From NCBI RefSeq assembly GCF_048551375.1, contig NZ_JBLYZJ010000011.1, forward strand, positions 1 to 64,000: a stretch of DNA of 64,000 nt, given 5' to 3'. Origin of the DNA: Faucicola sp048551375. GTDB lineage: Bacteria; Pseudomonadota; Gammaproteobacteria; Pseudomonadales; Moraxellaceae. Positions within the stretch are counted from its first letter, which is position 1; each line of letters opens with the position of its first letter. This document shows positions 42,876 to 52,589 of the stretch, piece by piece. Below the pieces are notes generated by a model. That model ran no database searches. It had not been told where the DNA came from and worked only from the letters and a program-made list of their open reading frames with translations. A program made the position numbers and the translations under genes.

Positions 42876-43019
42876 TATTTAAAAAACTTTACATAATAAA
42901 AAAGTAGTTTTATTTTTTTAATGATTATAATTGAGGATATCACATTGCCAAAATTGGCAAAACAGCCAATAATAGCCTTATCAAACTCATCCTATACCCA
43001 TAAAAAATCGGAGCATACC

Positions 43020-44582
43020 ATGTCAAATCAATTAGACCAAAGTTTATTAGATGCCGTCAAAAGTTACAGCGAACGCATGACTCGTCCCATTACCTTTGTA
43101 TTGGGGGCAGGGGAACACCCAGAGCGAGCAGCGTTGGTGGATTTTTTGAGCCAAGTGGCAAGCACCACTGATAAGATTATGTTAAGCCAAGACGTTGATG
43201 CTACCTTGTCACCCATGAGCTTTAAGATTGTCAGCCAAGACAAAGATACAGGTATTGTGTTCAGTGGGATTCCCAGTGGGCATGAGTTTACCTCGTTGAT
43301 TTTGGCGATTTTGCAGTCAGGTGGTAGCGAGCTAAAATTGGATGAAGGTATCCAAGCGATTATCAAAAACATTAAACAACCGTTAGTTTTCCAAACTTTT
43401 GTATCGCTATCTTGCCATAACTGCCCAGATGTGGTGCAGTCGCTTAACCAATTTGCGTTACTCAATGACGGCATTAGCAATGAAATGATTGATGGTGGCG
43501 TATTCCAAGACCTCATTAAAGAAAAGAACATTCAAGGCGTACCAGCGGTATTTTTGAATGGTCAACCGTTTGCCAGTGGCAAAATTGACACCGCCAAAAT
43601 CATCGAAAAATTGCAACAGCAATACCCAGATTTGACCCAAGGTGTTGCCACCGAGCAACTGCTACAGCAAGACGTGACCGTGATTGGGGGTGGGCCTGCA
43701 GGTACGGCGGCGGCGATTTATGTTGCTCGTAAAGGCTTAAAAGTCACCTTGGTCGCTGACCGTATTGGCGGACAGGTCAAAGACACCCAAGCGATTGAAA
43801 ATTTGATTTCTGTGCCATTGACCAACGGCAACGAACTTGCCAATAACTGTGTGACTCATATCAAGGCGTATGACATCACGGTCAAAGAAATGGTGACAGT
43901 GAAAGCCATTGAGCAGAAGGGTGAAAAACTATTTGGTATTACCCTTAGCACAGGCGAAACTTTTGACACTCGTAGCATCGTGGTAGCGACTGGGGCAAAA
44001 TGGCGTAAACTGGGTGTCAAAGGCGAAGACGAAAATATCGGCAGTGGCGTAGCGTTTTGTCCACACTGTGATGGCCCTTTCTTTAAAGGCAAAGATATTG
44101 CCGTGGTTGGTGGCGGTAACTCTGGTATTGAGGCGGCGATTGACTTGGCAGGGATTGTCAATCATGTGACCGTGCTTGAATTTGGTGATAGCTTACGAGC
44201 GGATAAGGTGTTGATTGATAAAGCCAATGCCACCGCCAATATCGACATTTTGACCAGTGTCGCCACCCAAGAAATCAAAGCCGAGGGCGGTAAAGTCAAT
44301 GCTTTGGTATATCAAGACCGTACCACAGGCGACAACAAACAGTTGGATTTATCAGCGGTGTTTGTGCAGATTGGGTTAGTGCCAAATTCAGAAGTCGTCA
44401 AAGGCTTGGTTGATATCAACCAACGTGGCGAAATCGAGATTAACGAGCGTTGTCAAACCAGCCAACAAGGGATTTTTGCTTGTGGCGATGTCACCACCGT
44501 GCCATTTAAACAAATCAATATTGCGATGGGTGAAGGGGCAAAAGCAGGCTTGGCGGTGTTTGAATATTTAAGTTTTAGCTAA
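43020..44582 (+). CDS. ahpF: Alkyl hydroperoxide reductase subunit F
   Basis: AhpF is the NADH-dependent flavoprotein that re-reduces AhpC. The ATG at 43020 (MSNQLDQSLLD) has GGAG nine bases upstream; the longer open frame runs into intergenic DNA. The 520-aa protein has the N-terminal thioredoxin-like domain with active CHNC (132-135), FAD motif VIGGGPAGTAAA near 220 and redox pair CPHC (347-350). Its C-terminal GDVTTVPFKQI is typical. It is separated from ahpC by about 1 kb with an antisense gene and repeats, so the two must have separate promoters. Confidence 0.97.
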   Translation: MSNQLDQSLLDAVKSYSERMTRPITFVLGAGEHPERAALVDFLSQVASTTDKIMLSQDVDATLSPMSFKIVSQDKDTGIVFSGIPSGHEFTSLILAILQSGGSELKLDEGIQAIIKNIKQPLVFQTFVSLSCHNCPDVVQSLNQFALLNDGISNEMIDGGVFQDLIKEKNIQGVPAVFLNGQPFASGKIDTAKIIEKLQQQYPDLTQGVATEQLLQQDVTVIGGGPAGTAAAIYVARKGLKVTLVADRIGGQVKDTQAIENLISVPLTNGNELANNCVTHIKAYDITVKEMVTVKAIEQKGEKLFGITLSTGETFDTRSIVVATGAKWRKLGVKGEDENIGSGVAFCPHCDGPFFKGKDIAVVGGGNSGIEAAIDLAGIVNHVTVLEFGDSLRADKVLIDKANATANIDILTSVATQEIKAEGGKVNALVYQDRTTGDNKQLDLSAVFVQIGLVPNSEVVKGLVDINQRGEIEINERCQTSQQGIFACGDVTTVPFKQINIAMGEGAKAGLAVFEYLSFS

Positions 44583-44602
44583 AAGTAAACAGCCCAAAAA
44601 AA

Positions 44603-44635
44603 GCCAAATTTCCGAGATGAAATTTGGCTTTTTTT
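44603..44635 (+). terminator. Rho-independent terminator after ahpF
   Basis: GCCAAATTT and AAATTTGGC form a perfect nine-pair stem with loop CCGAGATG, followed by seven T. Confidence 0.93.
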
Positions 44636-44731
44636 GTGAAACGTATTAATGGTATTCATGCCGAATAAAATAAGTTACAATAATTTTTTGAATGTATTAT
44701 GAATAAATCAGAAGCAATGCTTGAAGCTTTT

Positions 44732-44754
44732 GGGCGTATGCAATACGCCCCTAT
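44732..44754. repeat. Family B palindrome
   Basis: GGGCGTATGCAATACGCCCC followed by TAT, the consensus form. It lies upstream of the dehydrogenase gene. Confidence 0.8.
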
Positions 44755-44804
44755 GATAGGGTGTTGTTTGTAATTTAAGCAACGATAACGCTAAAGGATG
44801 ACCG

Positions 44805-45746
44805 ATGACCGCTAATGTGACCACTGATTTGACTGCCCCCATTCACCATGTAACCGTTGCAGGCGGTGGCGTACTTGGCTCGCAGATTGCCATGCAAATT
44901 GCGTTTTTTGGCTTTCAAGTGACGCTATTTGAGCGTGATATCGATGGGGCAAAAAAACGCATTGATAAACTTGTGCCAGTGTATGCCCAACATTTTAACA
45001 AAGACCTTGCTGACACCCAACGCATTGCTGATGCCATTGTGTATCAAACGGATTTGGCAATGGCAGTCAAAGACGCACAGATTTTGGTTGAAGCCTTGCC
45101 AGAAGTATTGGATTTAAAAAGAGAATTTTATCAAGATTTGGATAAAGTCGCCCCCAGTGAGTTGATTTTGGCAAGTAATAGCTCGACCTTGATTCCTAGC
45201 CAAATAGTCGATGCTACAGGTCGCCCTGAGAAGTTTTTGGCGTTGCATTTTGCCAATCGTATTTGGATGCACAACACTGCCGAAATCATGGGAACGCCTG
45301 CCACTGACCCTGCGGTGTTTGATACTGTGGTGGAATTTGCCAAAAATATCGGTATGGTGGCCTTGCCTTTATATAAAGAGCAATCGGGCTATATTTTAAA
45401 CTCAATGCTTGTGCCATTTTTGACCTCTGGGCTGGCGTTGTATGCCAAAGACATTGCCGAGCCACATACCATCGACAAAACGTGGATGATAGCCACAGGC
45501 TCACCGATGGGGCCTTTTGGTTTTATGGATATTATCGGCATTAATACCTTGCTCAATGTCAATCAGCAACAAGCCAAGGCAGGTTCACAAACTGCCCAAC
45601 TGATTGCTGACCGCTTGCGTCAAGATTTCGTTGACCAAGGGCGTATGGGCGTACAATCTGGCAAAGGCTTTTATGATTACCCCAATCCTGCGTACCAATC
45701 AGCAGAATTTTTGACCAATGAACCTGTTGAGCCATTTACCAAATAA
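44805..45746 (+). CDS. 3-hydroxyacyl-CoA dehydrogenase family protein
   Basis: The 313-aa protein is a single-domain NAD-dependent dehydrogenase of the HBD/FadB-C type. The Rossmann motif VAGGGVLGSQIAMQIAF is at about 18-34. ASNSSTLIPSQ (about 125) and FANRIWMHNTAEIMG (about 144-158, with the region of the catalytic His) follow, and GPFGFMDIIG lies in the C-terminal helical part. The sequence LHFANRIWMHNTAEI departs from the classical HFFNPVP, so the substrate may be something other than a beta-oxidation intermediate. It is monocistronic, flanked by family B palindromes. Confidence 0.85.
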   Translation: MTANVTTDLTAPIHHVTVAGGGVLGSQIAMQIAFFGFQVTLFERDIDGAKKRIDKLVPVYAQHFNKDLADTQRIADAIVYQTDLAMAVKDAQILVEALPEVLDLKREFYQDLDKVAPSELILASNSSTLIPSQIVDATGRPEKFLALHFANRIWMHNTAEIMGTPATDPAVFDTVVEFAKNIGMVALPLYKEQSGYILNSMLVPFLTSGLALYAKDIAEPHTIDKTWMIATGSPMGPFGFMDIIGINTLLNVNQQQAKAGSQTAQLIADRLRQDFVDQGRMGVQSGKGFYDYPNPAYQSAEFLTNEPVEPFTK

Positions 45747-45774
45747 TTATTTACCAAAGTATCAGACAGCGGTT

Positions 45775-45860
45775 GTAGGGGCGTATTGCATACGCCCAAA
45801 ATTTTATAGTTGTTTAAACTAGAAATAACACAGTTTTGTAGGGGCGTATTGCATACGCCC
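45775..45860. repeat. Two tandem long family B repeats
   Basis: Two copies of GGGGCGTATTGCATACGCCC followed by AAAATTTTA lie 63 bases apart. The spacer, with TTTAAACTAGAAATAACAC, matches the flank of the inverted copy at 61282, showing that the full repeat unit is about 65-70 bases. A further hairpin, CTTCCCTTAAAAAAGGGGAG, lies near 45884. Confidence 0.75.
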
Positions 45861-45958
45861 AAAATTTTAAGACCTACTAGCCTTCCCTTAAAAAAGGGGA
45901 GGCGTTAGCGTGGGTATTGATAACTAAAAAAATAATAAAATTTAACAAGGAAATGCCC

Positions 45959-48900
45959 ATGCCAACCACCACCCAACAAGTCAATACATTGGTTCATTAT
46001 CTCACAACCCAACAAACACCGCCGTTTGCTTGGCTTTTTGGGGCGGTATTGCAAAAAATTCGCTTTGATTTTAGCCCAACCAGTCTTGAACAGCTTCGCC
46101 AACTATTTGCCCAGTTGTCACAAAAAAACATCACCCTTGACAAACTACTTGCCCAACAAGGGGGCAATCATTTTGTGTTGGCAATCGCCAGTTATTTGGG
46201 TGAATATTTGGCAAAAAGTACAGGCAAGCCGATTGTGTGGCTGGATTATCACGAAGCAAAAGCAGAGATTGAGCAAAAAGCCCTTGCCAATGCCACACCC
46301 TTGCAATTACCTGCGAGTTTTGAAAATTCATTGACCGCCAAAATTGGTGAGGTGTATTGCCAACCGCTCAAGTTAATGCCGAGTTTGCTTAAGGGTGAGC
46401 CTGTGCTACAGGCGTTTATCAGCCAGACTGAACAGGCGATTTTTGACACCGAGCAAGTCAATTTATTGGATGACCCCAATCAAGTGGCGAGTGATTATCT
46501 GGCAAAAATCCAAACAGGCAAATTGTTGGATAAAAGCATTGGCTTTTTTGAGCAACTGCAAGCCATTGAGTTTGATTTTAGTCATAACAGCTTGGTGCAA
46601 GTGGATAAGGCGTTGGCAGAGATTGCCCAGCAACAGGGCTTGACCACAAGCCATTATGGGGCGTTTATCAGTGACCCCAGTCAACAAGCGATGTTGTATT
46701 TATTGGGGTTTTATATTGGGGCGACCAGTAGCCAACTTGCCAATGTGCCTATTAGTTGGGCGAATCATGCCCAAATGCGTGCCATGCTTGAAGATGACAG
46801 TTTTATCCATTGTATTGAGCATAGTTTTGTGTTGTTGATGGAAAATCATTACCGCACGCCAATTTTGGTGCTGACCAATCGGTTGTTTGGCATTGCTCCC
46901 AATTTTCCCAATAGCAGTGTGGCGTTTGCCAAATTGGTGGATGAGCAGAACCGAGGGGAAATGGCAATATTTCCCATTTCAAGGATAAATCTGCCCATTG
47001 ATTTGCCCAATAGCTTGTCAAAAGTTTGGCAAAAATCCCTCAAAACCGCCAGTAAATTGGTGGTGCATCAACTTAATCAAGCCTTACAACAACAAGCCAT
47101 CGTACCGACCTTGTTAAGCCTCACCAAAGACTTTAGCACAGGGCAGTATAAAGTCGATAATCAGCCATTTATCAGTGCCGATACGGATAAGGCGATGGAT
47201 AGCCTATACCGTCAGTTGCATGAAAATCCGAGTTTATCGCCATTTGCGATTGCTACGTTTCCGATGTTTGCCAATTTGCCGTTGGGGCGTAGTGAGGCGT
47301 TGGGGCTGGAAATTAAAATTTATTCAATTGCCCCCAATGATGCTAATGACAATCAACTGAATGCGGTGCAATTTATTTTGCCCTATAAAATTGATAATTT
47401 TAAAGATGGTTTGGCGGATAACACGGATGTGGTGATTTATCCCATTGTTAATAATCAACAGCTAAACAATCAAAAGCTAAATAACCAAAAATTAGGTGAT
47501 TTATCAGCGAATCCACAGACGCTTGCTGAGATTGTGGCGGTGTTAATACAGGCATTGCAAGCCCAATCGCTAAAAACTGCTGACGGACAAGACCTTACAT
47601 GGGCGGATATCGCCGTTGATAGCCTGAATCCGTGGCAACACTCACCCCGTTTTATACAAGAGCAACAACAGCAACTGGTGAACCAACAACAACGAGTGAA
47701 TAGCATTAACTTGCCGATTTTACCGATGTTATCCACTGACCTAACTAGTAATAGCGCCGCAATTTTGGGTGAAACGGTCACTACCAATTTAGATGCAACA
47801 GGGCTTGCCACAGGTTTATCAGTGGCGGTTGCACCGTTTGAATATGCGGATTTGTCTTGGCAAGGTTATGATTTGCCAAAGTTTATTTTGGATACGCCCA
47901 ATGAGCAGAAAGAATATTTGCAAGTAGTTGCCTCTGATAGCTTAATCAATGATGAGCTATTTAGCCAAGCCGAGGCGATGACCCAACTTTACCGCAGAGG
48001 CAAAGTGGTGTGGGGAGCGGTGGTAAAAGTGGATAATGCCTTATCGCTACAGGTGTATGATAATTTACCAACCGCCCAACAGTTGTTACAGCAACCCCTT
48101 GTCACTGCCGACATCATCTATGACCCAACAGGGCAGGCGAGTGTCGGTGAATTGCGTGGGGCAAGTGAACAGCTACAAAAGTTGATGACGGCAAGCGAGC
48201 CACTTTCACCTAGCCAAGATTTTATCGCCATGCACCTTAACGACCCACGGTCACGGCTATTTGGTGTGGCGTTGTCAAATGGGGTGTTACCCAATACGCC
48301 AAGCCATGCTGAGGGACAAGCCAATTTATGCCTGTCGAGTGTGTGGGTGTGGCGTGAGCATTTGCCCAATGCGTTGCTGTCCGATACCATCGTGCCAATT
48401 ATTATCTTACCTGACGGCATGGGCGAGGGTGCAACGGCAAATATCCAAGCCAATGCACAGGCAAGCACAGGGCGAGTGATGATATTGCCGAGTCGGTTAT
48501 GGCGGACGGATTTTTATCAATATTGGCTAGCCAAAAGTTATCAGCAATTTGGCAAAGCGTTGGACATCATGCCAAAAATCGAGTGGCAGGAGCAACAAGG
48601 CTTTCGTTATGTGAACAAAGGCATTGACGCACGGTTATTTCCCAAGTTTAAACTGAATGCAACGACCGCTTCGCCAGCGGTGGTGAATAATATGCCGTCA
48701 AATACGAGTGCAAATTTGACAACGGCTAGTTTGCCCCAGTCGATAAAATCGCCACCCACTACGCCAAACAGCGTTCAGCAGACAGCTAGACAACAACCAG
48801 CCATTCAACAGATAGACATTCCCCCAGTCGCTCAACCAACTGCCATTCCGCAAGCGATGGTTAGTCAAAACATGATAAATCAACCTAACGTGGAAATGAC

Positions 48901-49090
48901 CACAGGGCAAGATAAATTGGCAGGGTTACCGTTTGAGTTGCAACAGCAACTTCGCCAAGAGCAAGCACGCTTACAGTCGCAACTATCGACCACAGATAAT
49001 GATAAAATGAAAAAGCTGTATATCATCGCAGGTGTGTTGGTAGCCTTGATGGTGATTGGGGTGGTAATAGTCAAAATAATGGGGAAATAA
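45959..49090 (+). CDS. Large tail-anchored protein of unknown function (1043 aa)
   Basis: I do not recognise this protein. The ATG at 45959 has AAGGA eight bases upstream; another ATG six bases earlier is too close to it. There is no signal peptide. Two similar blocks lie near residues 27-105 and 205-290, starting IRFDFSPTSLEQL and IEFDFSHNSLVQV; both contain a hydrophobic GxYLGxYLA-like helix and a WLDYHEA/WANHAQM segment, suggesting internal duplication. A long mixed region follows, then a Gln/Pro-rich linker (about 900-990). The protein ends with one membrane helix (IIAGVLVALMVIGVVIVKIM) and a short Lys tail. The bulk would therefore face the cytoplasm, held to the inner membrane. Confidence 0.85.
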   Translation: MPTTTQQVNTLVHYLTTQQTPPFAWLFGAVLQKIRFDFSPTSLEQLRQLFAQLSQKNITLDKLLAQQGGNHFVLAIASYLGEYLAKSTGKPIVWLDYHEAKAEIEQKALANATPLQLPASFENSLTAKIGEVYCQPLKLMPSLLKGEPVLQAFISQTEQAIFDTEQVNLLDDPNQVASDYLAKIQTGKLLDKSIGFFEQLQAIEFDFSHNSLVQVDKALAEIAQQQGLTTSHYGAFISDPSQQAMLYLLGFYIGATSSQLANVPISWANHAQMRAMLEDDSFIHCIEHSFVLLMENHYRTPILVLTNRLFGIAPNFPNSSVAFAKLVDEQNRGEMAIFPISRINLPIDLPNSLSKVWQKSLKTASKLVVHQLNQALQQQAIVPTLLSLTKDFSTGQYKVDNQPFISADTDKAMDSLYRQLHENPSLSPFAIATFPMFANLPLGRSEALGLEIKIYSIAPNDANDNQLNAVQFILPYKIDNFKDGLADNTDVVIYPIVNNQQLNNQKLNNQKLGDLSANPQTLAEIVAVLIQALQAQSLKTADGQDLTWADIAVDSLNPWQHSPRFIQEQQQQLVNQQQRVNSINLPILPMLSTDLTSNSAAILGETVTTNLDATGLATGLSVAVAPFEYADLSWQGYDLPKFILDTPNEQKEYLQVVASDSLINDELFSQAEAMTQLYRRGKVVWGAVVKVDNALSLQVYDNLPTAQQLLQQPLVTADIIYDPTGQASVGELRGASEQLQKLMTASEPLSPSQDFIAMHLNDPRSRLFGVALSNGVLPNTPSHAEGQANLCLSSVWVWREHLPNALLSDTIVPIIILPDGMGEGATANIQANAQASTGRVMILPSRLWRTDFYQYWLAKSYQQFGKALDIMPKIEWQEQQGFRYVNKGIDARLFPKFKLNATTASPAVVNNMPSNTSANLTTASLPQSIKSPPTTPNSVQQTARQQPAIQQIDIPPVAQPTAIPQAMVSQNMINQPNVEMTTGQDKLAGLPFELQQQLRQEQARLQSQLSTTDNDKMKKLYIIAGVLVALMVIGVVIVKIMGK

Positions 49091-49140
49091 CGAATTTTGG
49101 CAATGTAAATATACTGCAAAATAAGTCTATGTCAGAGAAA

Positions 49141-49177
49141 TAGCCCCCTCTTTCGTAAAGAGGGGGTTGGGGGAGAT
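49141..49177. repeat. Palindromic repeat CCCCCTCTTTCGTAAAGAGG type, copy 2
   Basis: It is the same unit as at 11549-11584: a ten-base stem CCCCCTCTTT / AAAGAGGGGG, then TTGGGGGAGA. It lies between the convergent large gene and gltS and may end both transcripts. Confidence 0.75.
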
Positions 49178-49187
49178 TTTGAATGCG

Positions 49188-50468
49188 TTATCCTGTAATA
49201 AACGGAATTTGGGTAAAAATCTGCAAAATTGTGGCATTGACAATATCCACAAAAAATGCCCCCACCATCGGCACGACCAAGAACGCTTTGGTAGAAGCAC
49301 CATAACGGTCAGTGATGGCTTGCATATTGGCAATTGCTGTCGGTGTAGCCCCCATGCCAAAGCCACAATGCCCTGCCGCCAATACCGCAGAATCATAATC
49401 ACTGCCCATCACACGGAAGGTCACAAAGTAGGCATACAGCACCATCACCAAAGTTTGTACTGCCAACACAATCAATACAGGGCCTGCCAAACCTGTCAAT
49501 TCCCAAAGCTTGAGCGACAATAACGCCATTGCCAAAAACAGCGATAAAGCAGCATTACCAAACACATCAATGGCACGGTCAAACATATCAAAATTAAAAA
49601 ATGTGGTCAGCACATTACGAATAATAACCCCACCGCCCAAAGCCCATACAAAGGTTGGTAATTCAAACCAAGTGCCTTTTGATACCTCCGTCATTATCCC
49701 TGCAAATGCCAACGCCCCTGCAAATAGCGACAAGGTTTCGATGGTCGAAGAAGCAGTAATCAAGCGAATATTATCTGGGCGTTCAAACATTTCTTTATGG
49801 GCGGTGTCATCGTCCATATCATGTTGTGTGCTGTATAACGACTGCTCATTGGCGACTTGCTCGATGGGGTTAAGGTCAGTTTTTTCGGCTAAAGGCTGAC
49901 GATTGAGTTTTTTGACCAAACGATTTGCCACAGGCCCACCGACCAATCCGCCTGCCACCAACCCATAAGTCGCACATGCAATGCCCAGTGTGGTCGCACC
50001 CACCACCCCATACTTACTTTCAAGCACAGGCCCCCACGCACCAGCCGTACCATGTCCCCCTGTCAATGTAATCGAACCTGCCACCAAGCCAAGTAATGGG
50101 TCTAAGCCGACAATTTTTGCCATCACCACGCCGACTGTATCTTGCAACATGATAAATCCTGATACCACCACCAAGAAAACTACCAATGGCTTACCCCCTG
50201 CTTTTAGACGGCTAAAATCAGCACTTAGCCCAATCGAGGCAAAAAACATTAGCATACAAGCGGTTTGTAATTCTTTTTGAAAGTTAAAACTCCAGCCCAA
50301 TAGCAAGTTTAACGCATACACAATCCCTGCTGCCACCAGTCCCCCTGCCACTGGTTCGGGGATGTTAAAATCGGATAAAAACTTGACACGTTTGACCAAA
50401 AATCGCCCCAATAACAGCACCAATGTTGCCAAAATCAAGGTATAATAACCGTTTAAATCAAATTGCAT
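49188..50468 (-). CDS. gltS: Sodium/glutamate symporter GltS
   Basis: GltS imports glutamate together with sodium. The ATG at 50468 (MQFDLNGYYTLI) has AGGTG six bases upstream and is better than a GTG three codons earlier, giving 426 aa. About ten to twelve helices form two inverted halves, with the family motifs GSITLTGGHGTAGAWGP (about 135) and AGHCGFGMGATPTAIANM (about 365). A hydrophilic loop in the middle (about 205-235) is acidic and longer than usual. It is divergent from pdxB. Confidence 0.95.
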   Translation of the reverse strand: MQFDLNGYYTLILATLVLLLGRFLVKRVKFLSDFNIPEPVAGGLVAAGIVYALNLLLGWSFNFQKELQTACMLMFFASIGLSADFSRLKAGGKPLVVFLVVVSGFIMLQDTVGVVMAKIVGLDPLLGLVAGSITLTGGHGTAGAWGPVLESKYGVVGATTLGIACATYGLVAGGLVGGPVANRLVKKLNRQPLAEKTDLNPIEQVANEQSLYSTQHDMDDDTAHKEMFERPDNIRLITASSTIETLSLFAGALAFAGIMTEVSKGTWFELPTFVWALGGGVIIRNVLTTFFNFDMFDRAIDVFGNAALSLFLAMALLSLKLWELTGLAGPVLIVLAVQTLVMVLYAYFVTFRVMGSDYDSAVLAAGHCGFGMGATPTAIANMQAITDRYGASTKAFLVVPMVGAFFVDIVNATILQIFTQIPFITG

Positions 50469-50702
50469 ACTCGTCACCTATTATTTGTTTGCTATTATCA
50501 CAAAGTCACTACAACAAAATAAAAATCTTTAAAAGCAAAAAGTTATATGCGATAATTGTTGCATATTTGTTACTATTGTTTATGTTTATTTGATGTAATT
50601 TTTGTTTGTGTATTGCACGATTAGGCAAAATCACAAAAAAGTCATAAATTTTCAGTATGATAATAGGACAAATAACATTAAAAATATGAAAAAGGAAAGT
50701 CT

Positions 50703-51806
50703 ATGAAAATTATCGCCGATGGCAATATCGCCCATTTAAGCGATTTTTTTAACAGTGATACGTTAGGAAAACCTGTTGAAATCATTGCGATGACAGGTCG
50801 AGAAATCACAGCCGAAGTTTTGGCACAGCACCAACCCACCGTCTTATTGGTGCGGTCAGTTACGCCCATCAATGAGCAACTATTGGCAAATAATACCAGC
50901 GTCAAATTTGTCGGTTCAGCCACCATTGGCATTGACCATGTCGATGTGGACTACCTTGCCAAACGAGGGATTATTTTTGCCAACGCATCTGGCTGTAGTA
51001 AACATTCAGTCGCCCAATATGTCGTGGCTTCGATTGCCGAGCTTCGCCCAGATTATATGTTTAAATCCATTAATTTAGGCATTATTGGTGTGGGAAATAT
51101 CGGCAACACCTTGGCTCAATACGCCATTTCTTATGGCTGGAATGTCCTCGGCTATGACCCACTCAAACCTCGCTCCGTGGTCAATAACTCAAGCCTCGAA
51201 ACCGTGCTACGAGAAAGCAACGTCATCAGTTTTCACGTGCCATTGACTTGCCCAAAACACAGCTCATTCCCCACCCATCACGACTATTTGATGACCAAAG
51301 AACGTTGGCAACAAGTATCGGACACCGCTATCATCGTCAACACCTCTCGTGGGGCAGTGCTAGGGCGAGATGATATCGTGGCAAGTCCCAATGTCACCGT
51401 GCTTGACGTATTTGAACATGAGCCGAATATTGACGCAGAATTGCTTAAAGCCTGTAGTATCGTCACGCCTCATATCGCAGGCTACACGCTTGAAGGTAAA
51501 TTGCGAGGCACACAATTTGTATATAATGCCCTGTGTAAATTTTTGCAGGTCACACCAACGGTGGATTTCCATGATTATTTACCCAAAGAAGTGCCATTAT
51601 TCCAAGAAGTGCATAATCCGCTAAAAGACCATGAGCGTCATCAGCTTATCAATAAAATCCCCACCATGTATGACATTCGAGCCGATGATAAACGTCTGCG
51701 AGCCGTGGCAAATGCTGAAGGCGATATTGAGGGAGATGACTTTGATAATTTGCGTAAAAATTATCCACTCAGACGAGAATGGCAAGCGTATGTGTTTAAA
51801 GTGTAA
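50703..51806 (+). CDS. pdxB: Erythronate-4-phosphate dehydrogenase
   Basis: PdxB oxidises 4-phosphoerythronate in the DXP-dependent pyridoxal phosphate pathway; DXS, encoded at 16 kb, supplies the other branch. The 367-aa protein has the D-hydroxyacid dehydrogenase layout. The substrate part has ATIGIDHVDVDYL, the NAD motif GIIGVGNIGNTLAQY lies near 125, catalytic Arg is in NTSRGAV, Glu in VFEHEP and His in TPHIAGYT. The C-terminal PdxB dimer domain is present. AAGGAAA precedes the ATG. Confidence 0.95.
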   Translation: MKIIADGNIAHLSDFFNSDTLGKPVEIIAMTGREITAEVLAQHQPTVLLVRSVTPINEQLLANNTSVKFVGSATIGIDHVDVDYLAKRGIIFANASGCSKHSVAQYVVASIAELRPDYMFKSINLGIIGVGNIGNTLAQYAISYGWNVLGYDPLKPRSVVNNSSLETVLRESNVISFHVPLTCPKHSSFPTHHDYLMTKERWQQVSDTAIIVNTSRGAVLGRDDIVASPNVTVLDVFEHEPNIDAELLKACSIVTPHIAGYTLEGKLRGTQFVYNALCKFLQVTPTVDFHDYLPKEVPLFQEVHNPLKDHERHQLINKIPTMYDIRADDKRLRAVANAEGDIEGDDFDNLRKNYPLRREWQAYVFKV

Positions 51807-51982
51807 GGGAGCATTAACAAAGCATTAAACCATTAACAAAACCCCCATACAACTTATAAATCGCAATATTCCCTTACCGAACTGATGTGGTAATTAGGTG
51901 TCATTGTTTTATAATAATCCTATCCATTCAATAGAATGGAATGATTTTAGCAATGAATACTTTTTATTTTAAGGATAAACAC

Positions 51983-52195
51983 ATGAATACTTCAACATTA
52001 GTAAAATTGGGTGCATTAGGTGCGGTAGCTTATATGATGAGTTCAAAAGGCAATAGCAAAACTGCCAATGCAAATGCCCCTGTGGTCGTGGACAATGCCC
52101 AACCAGCAGAAAAAGAAACCCAAAAATCTGGCAAATCTAGCCCATTTATGTTTGGTAAAGAATTGGCAGGTAAATTGTTAGGTAAAAAAATCTAA
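51983..52195 (+). CDS. Small protein with one hydrophobic N-terminal segment (70 aa)
   Basis: The ATG at 51983 has AAGGA at the right distance; the open frame begins 14 codons earlier. The product begins MNTSTLVKLGALGAVAYMM, a short hydrophobic stretch, then SSKGNSKTANANAPVVVDN and a Lys/Gly-rich end (SPFMFGKELAGKLLGKKI). It may be a small membrane-associated protein. I know no family for it. A hairpin terminator follows at 52258-52288. Confidence 0.6.
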   Translation: MNTSTLVKLGALGAVAYMMSSKGNSKTANANAPVVVDNAQPAEKETQKSGKSSPFMFGKELAGKLLGKKI

Positions 52196-52257
52196 TTTTT
52201 ACCAAAGCTAGTTTCTACCAAAACAGCTTTAGCGATACGCCTCAATAGCGATACGCC

Positions 52258-52288
52258 AACCCATTAGCCATTGGTTAATGGGTTTTTT
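52258..52288 (+). terminator. Rho-independent terminator
   Basis: AACCCATTA and TAATGGGTT form a nine-pair stem with loop GCCATTGGT and a following T-run. It ends the small gene at 51983-52195. Confidence 0.85.
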
Positions 52289-52341
52289 ATTGTTAAAATT
52301 AACCATATTTTTTGGCATTCAAGGGCATTAAGGCTATACTT

Positions 52342-52491
52342 ATGACAACCAGTAAATTATTCAAACTAACATTGGTCGCTACGGCGTTATTATTGATTCC
52401 CAAACGCAGTAGCCGAAATGCTGACTGTAGCCCAAAACCACCACAACAACCCCAGTCCACACAAAAGGCAAAAAATAAGAACGTAACATGA
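52342..52491 (+). CDS. Possible tiny exported protein (49 aa)
   Basis: AAGG lies about nine bases before the ATG. The product opens MTTSKLFKLTLVATALLLIP, a basic plus hydrophobic stretch like a signal or anchor, and continues KRSSRNADCSPKPPQQPQST to a Lys-rich end. The stop overlaps nothing. A longer frame on the opposite strand covers the same bases but has no ribosome site. The evidence is thin; it could be non-coding. Confidence 0.35.
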   Translation: MTTSKLFKLTLVATALLLIPKRSSRNADCSPKPPQQPQSTQKAKNKNVT

Positions 52492-52589
52492 GCATTAACT
52501 ATGAAGTTGATAATTTCGTCAATAAATAGCTTCATGGTATTATTAAAGCGGATTATTTGAACTAAACTTTCTACCCAAGCGAGAACATA

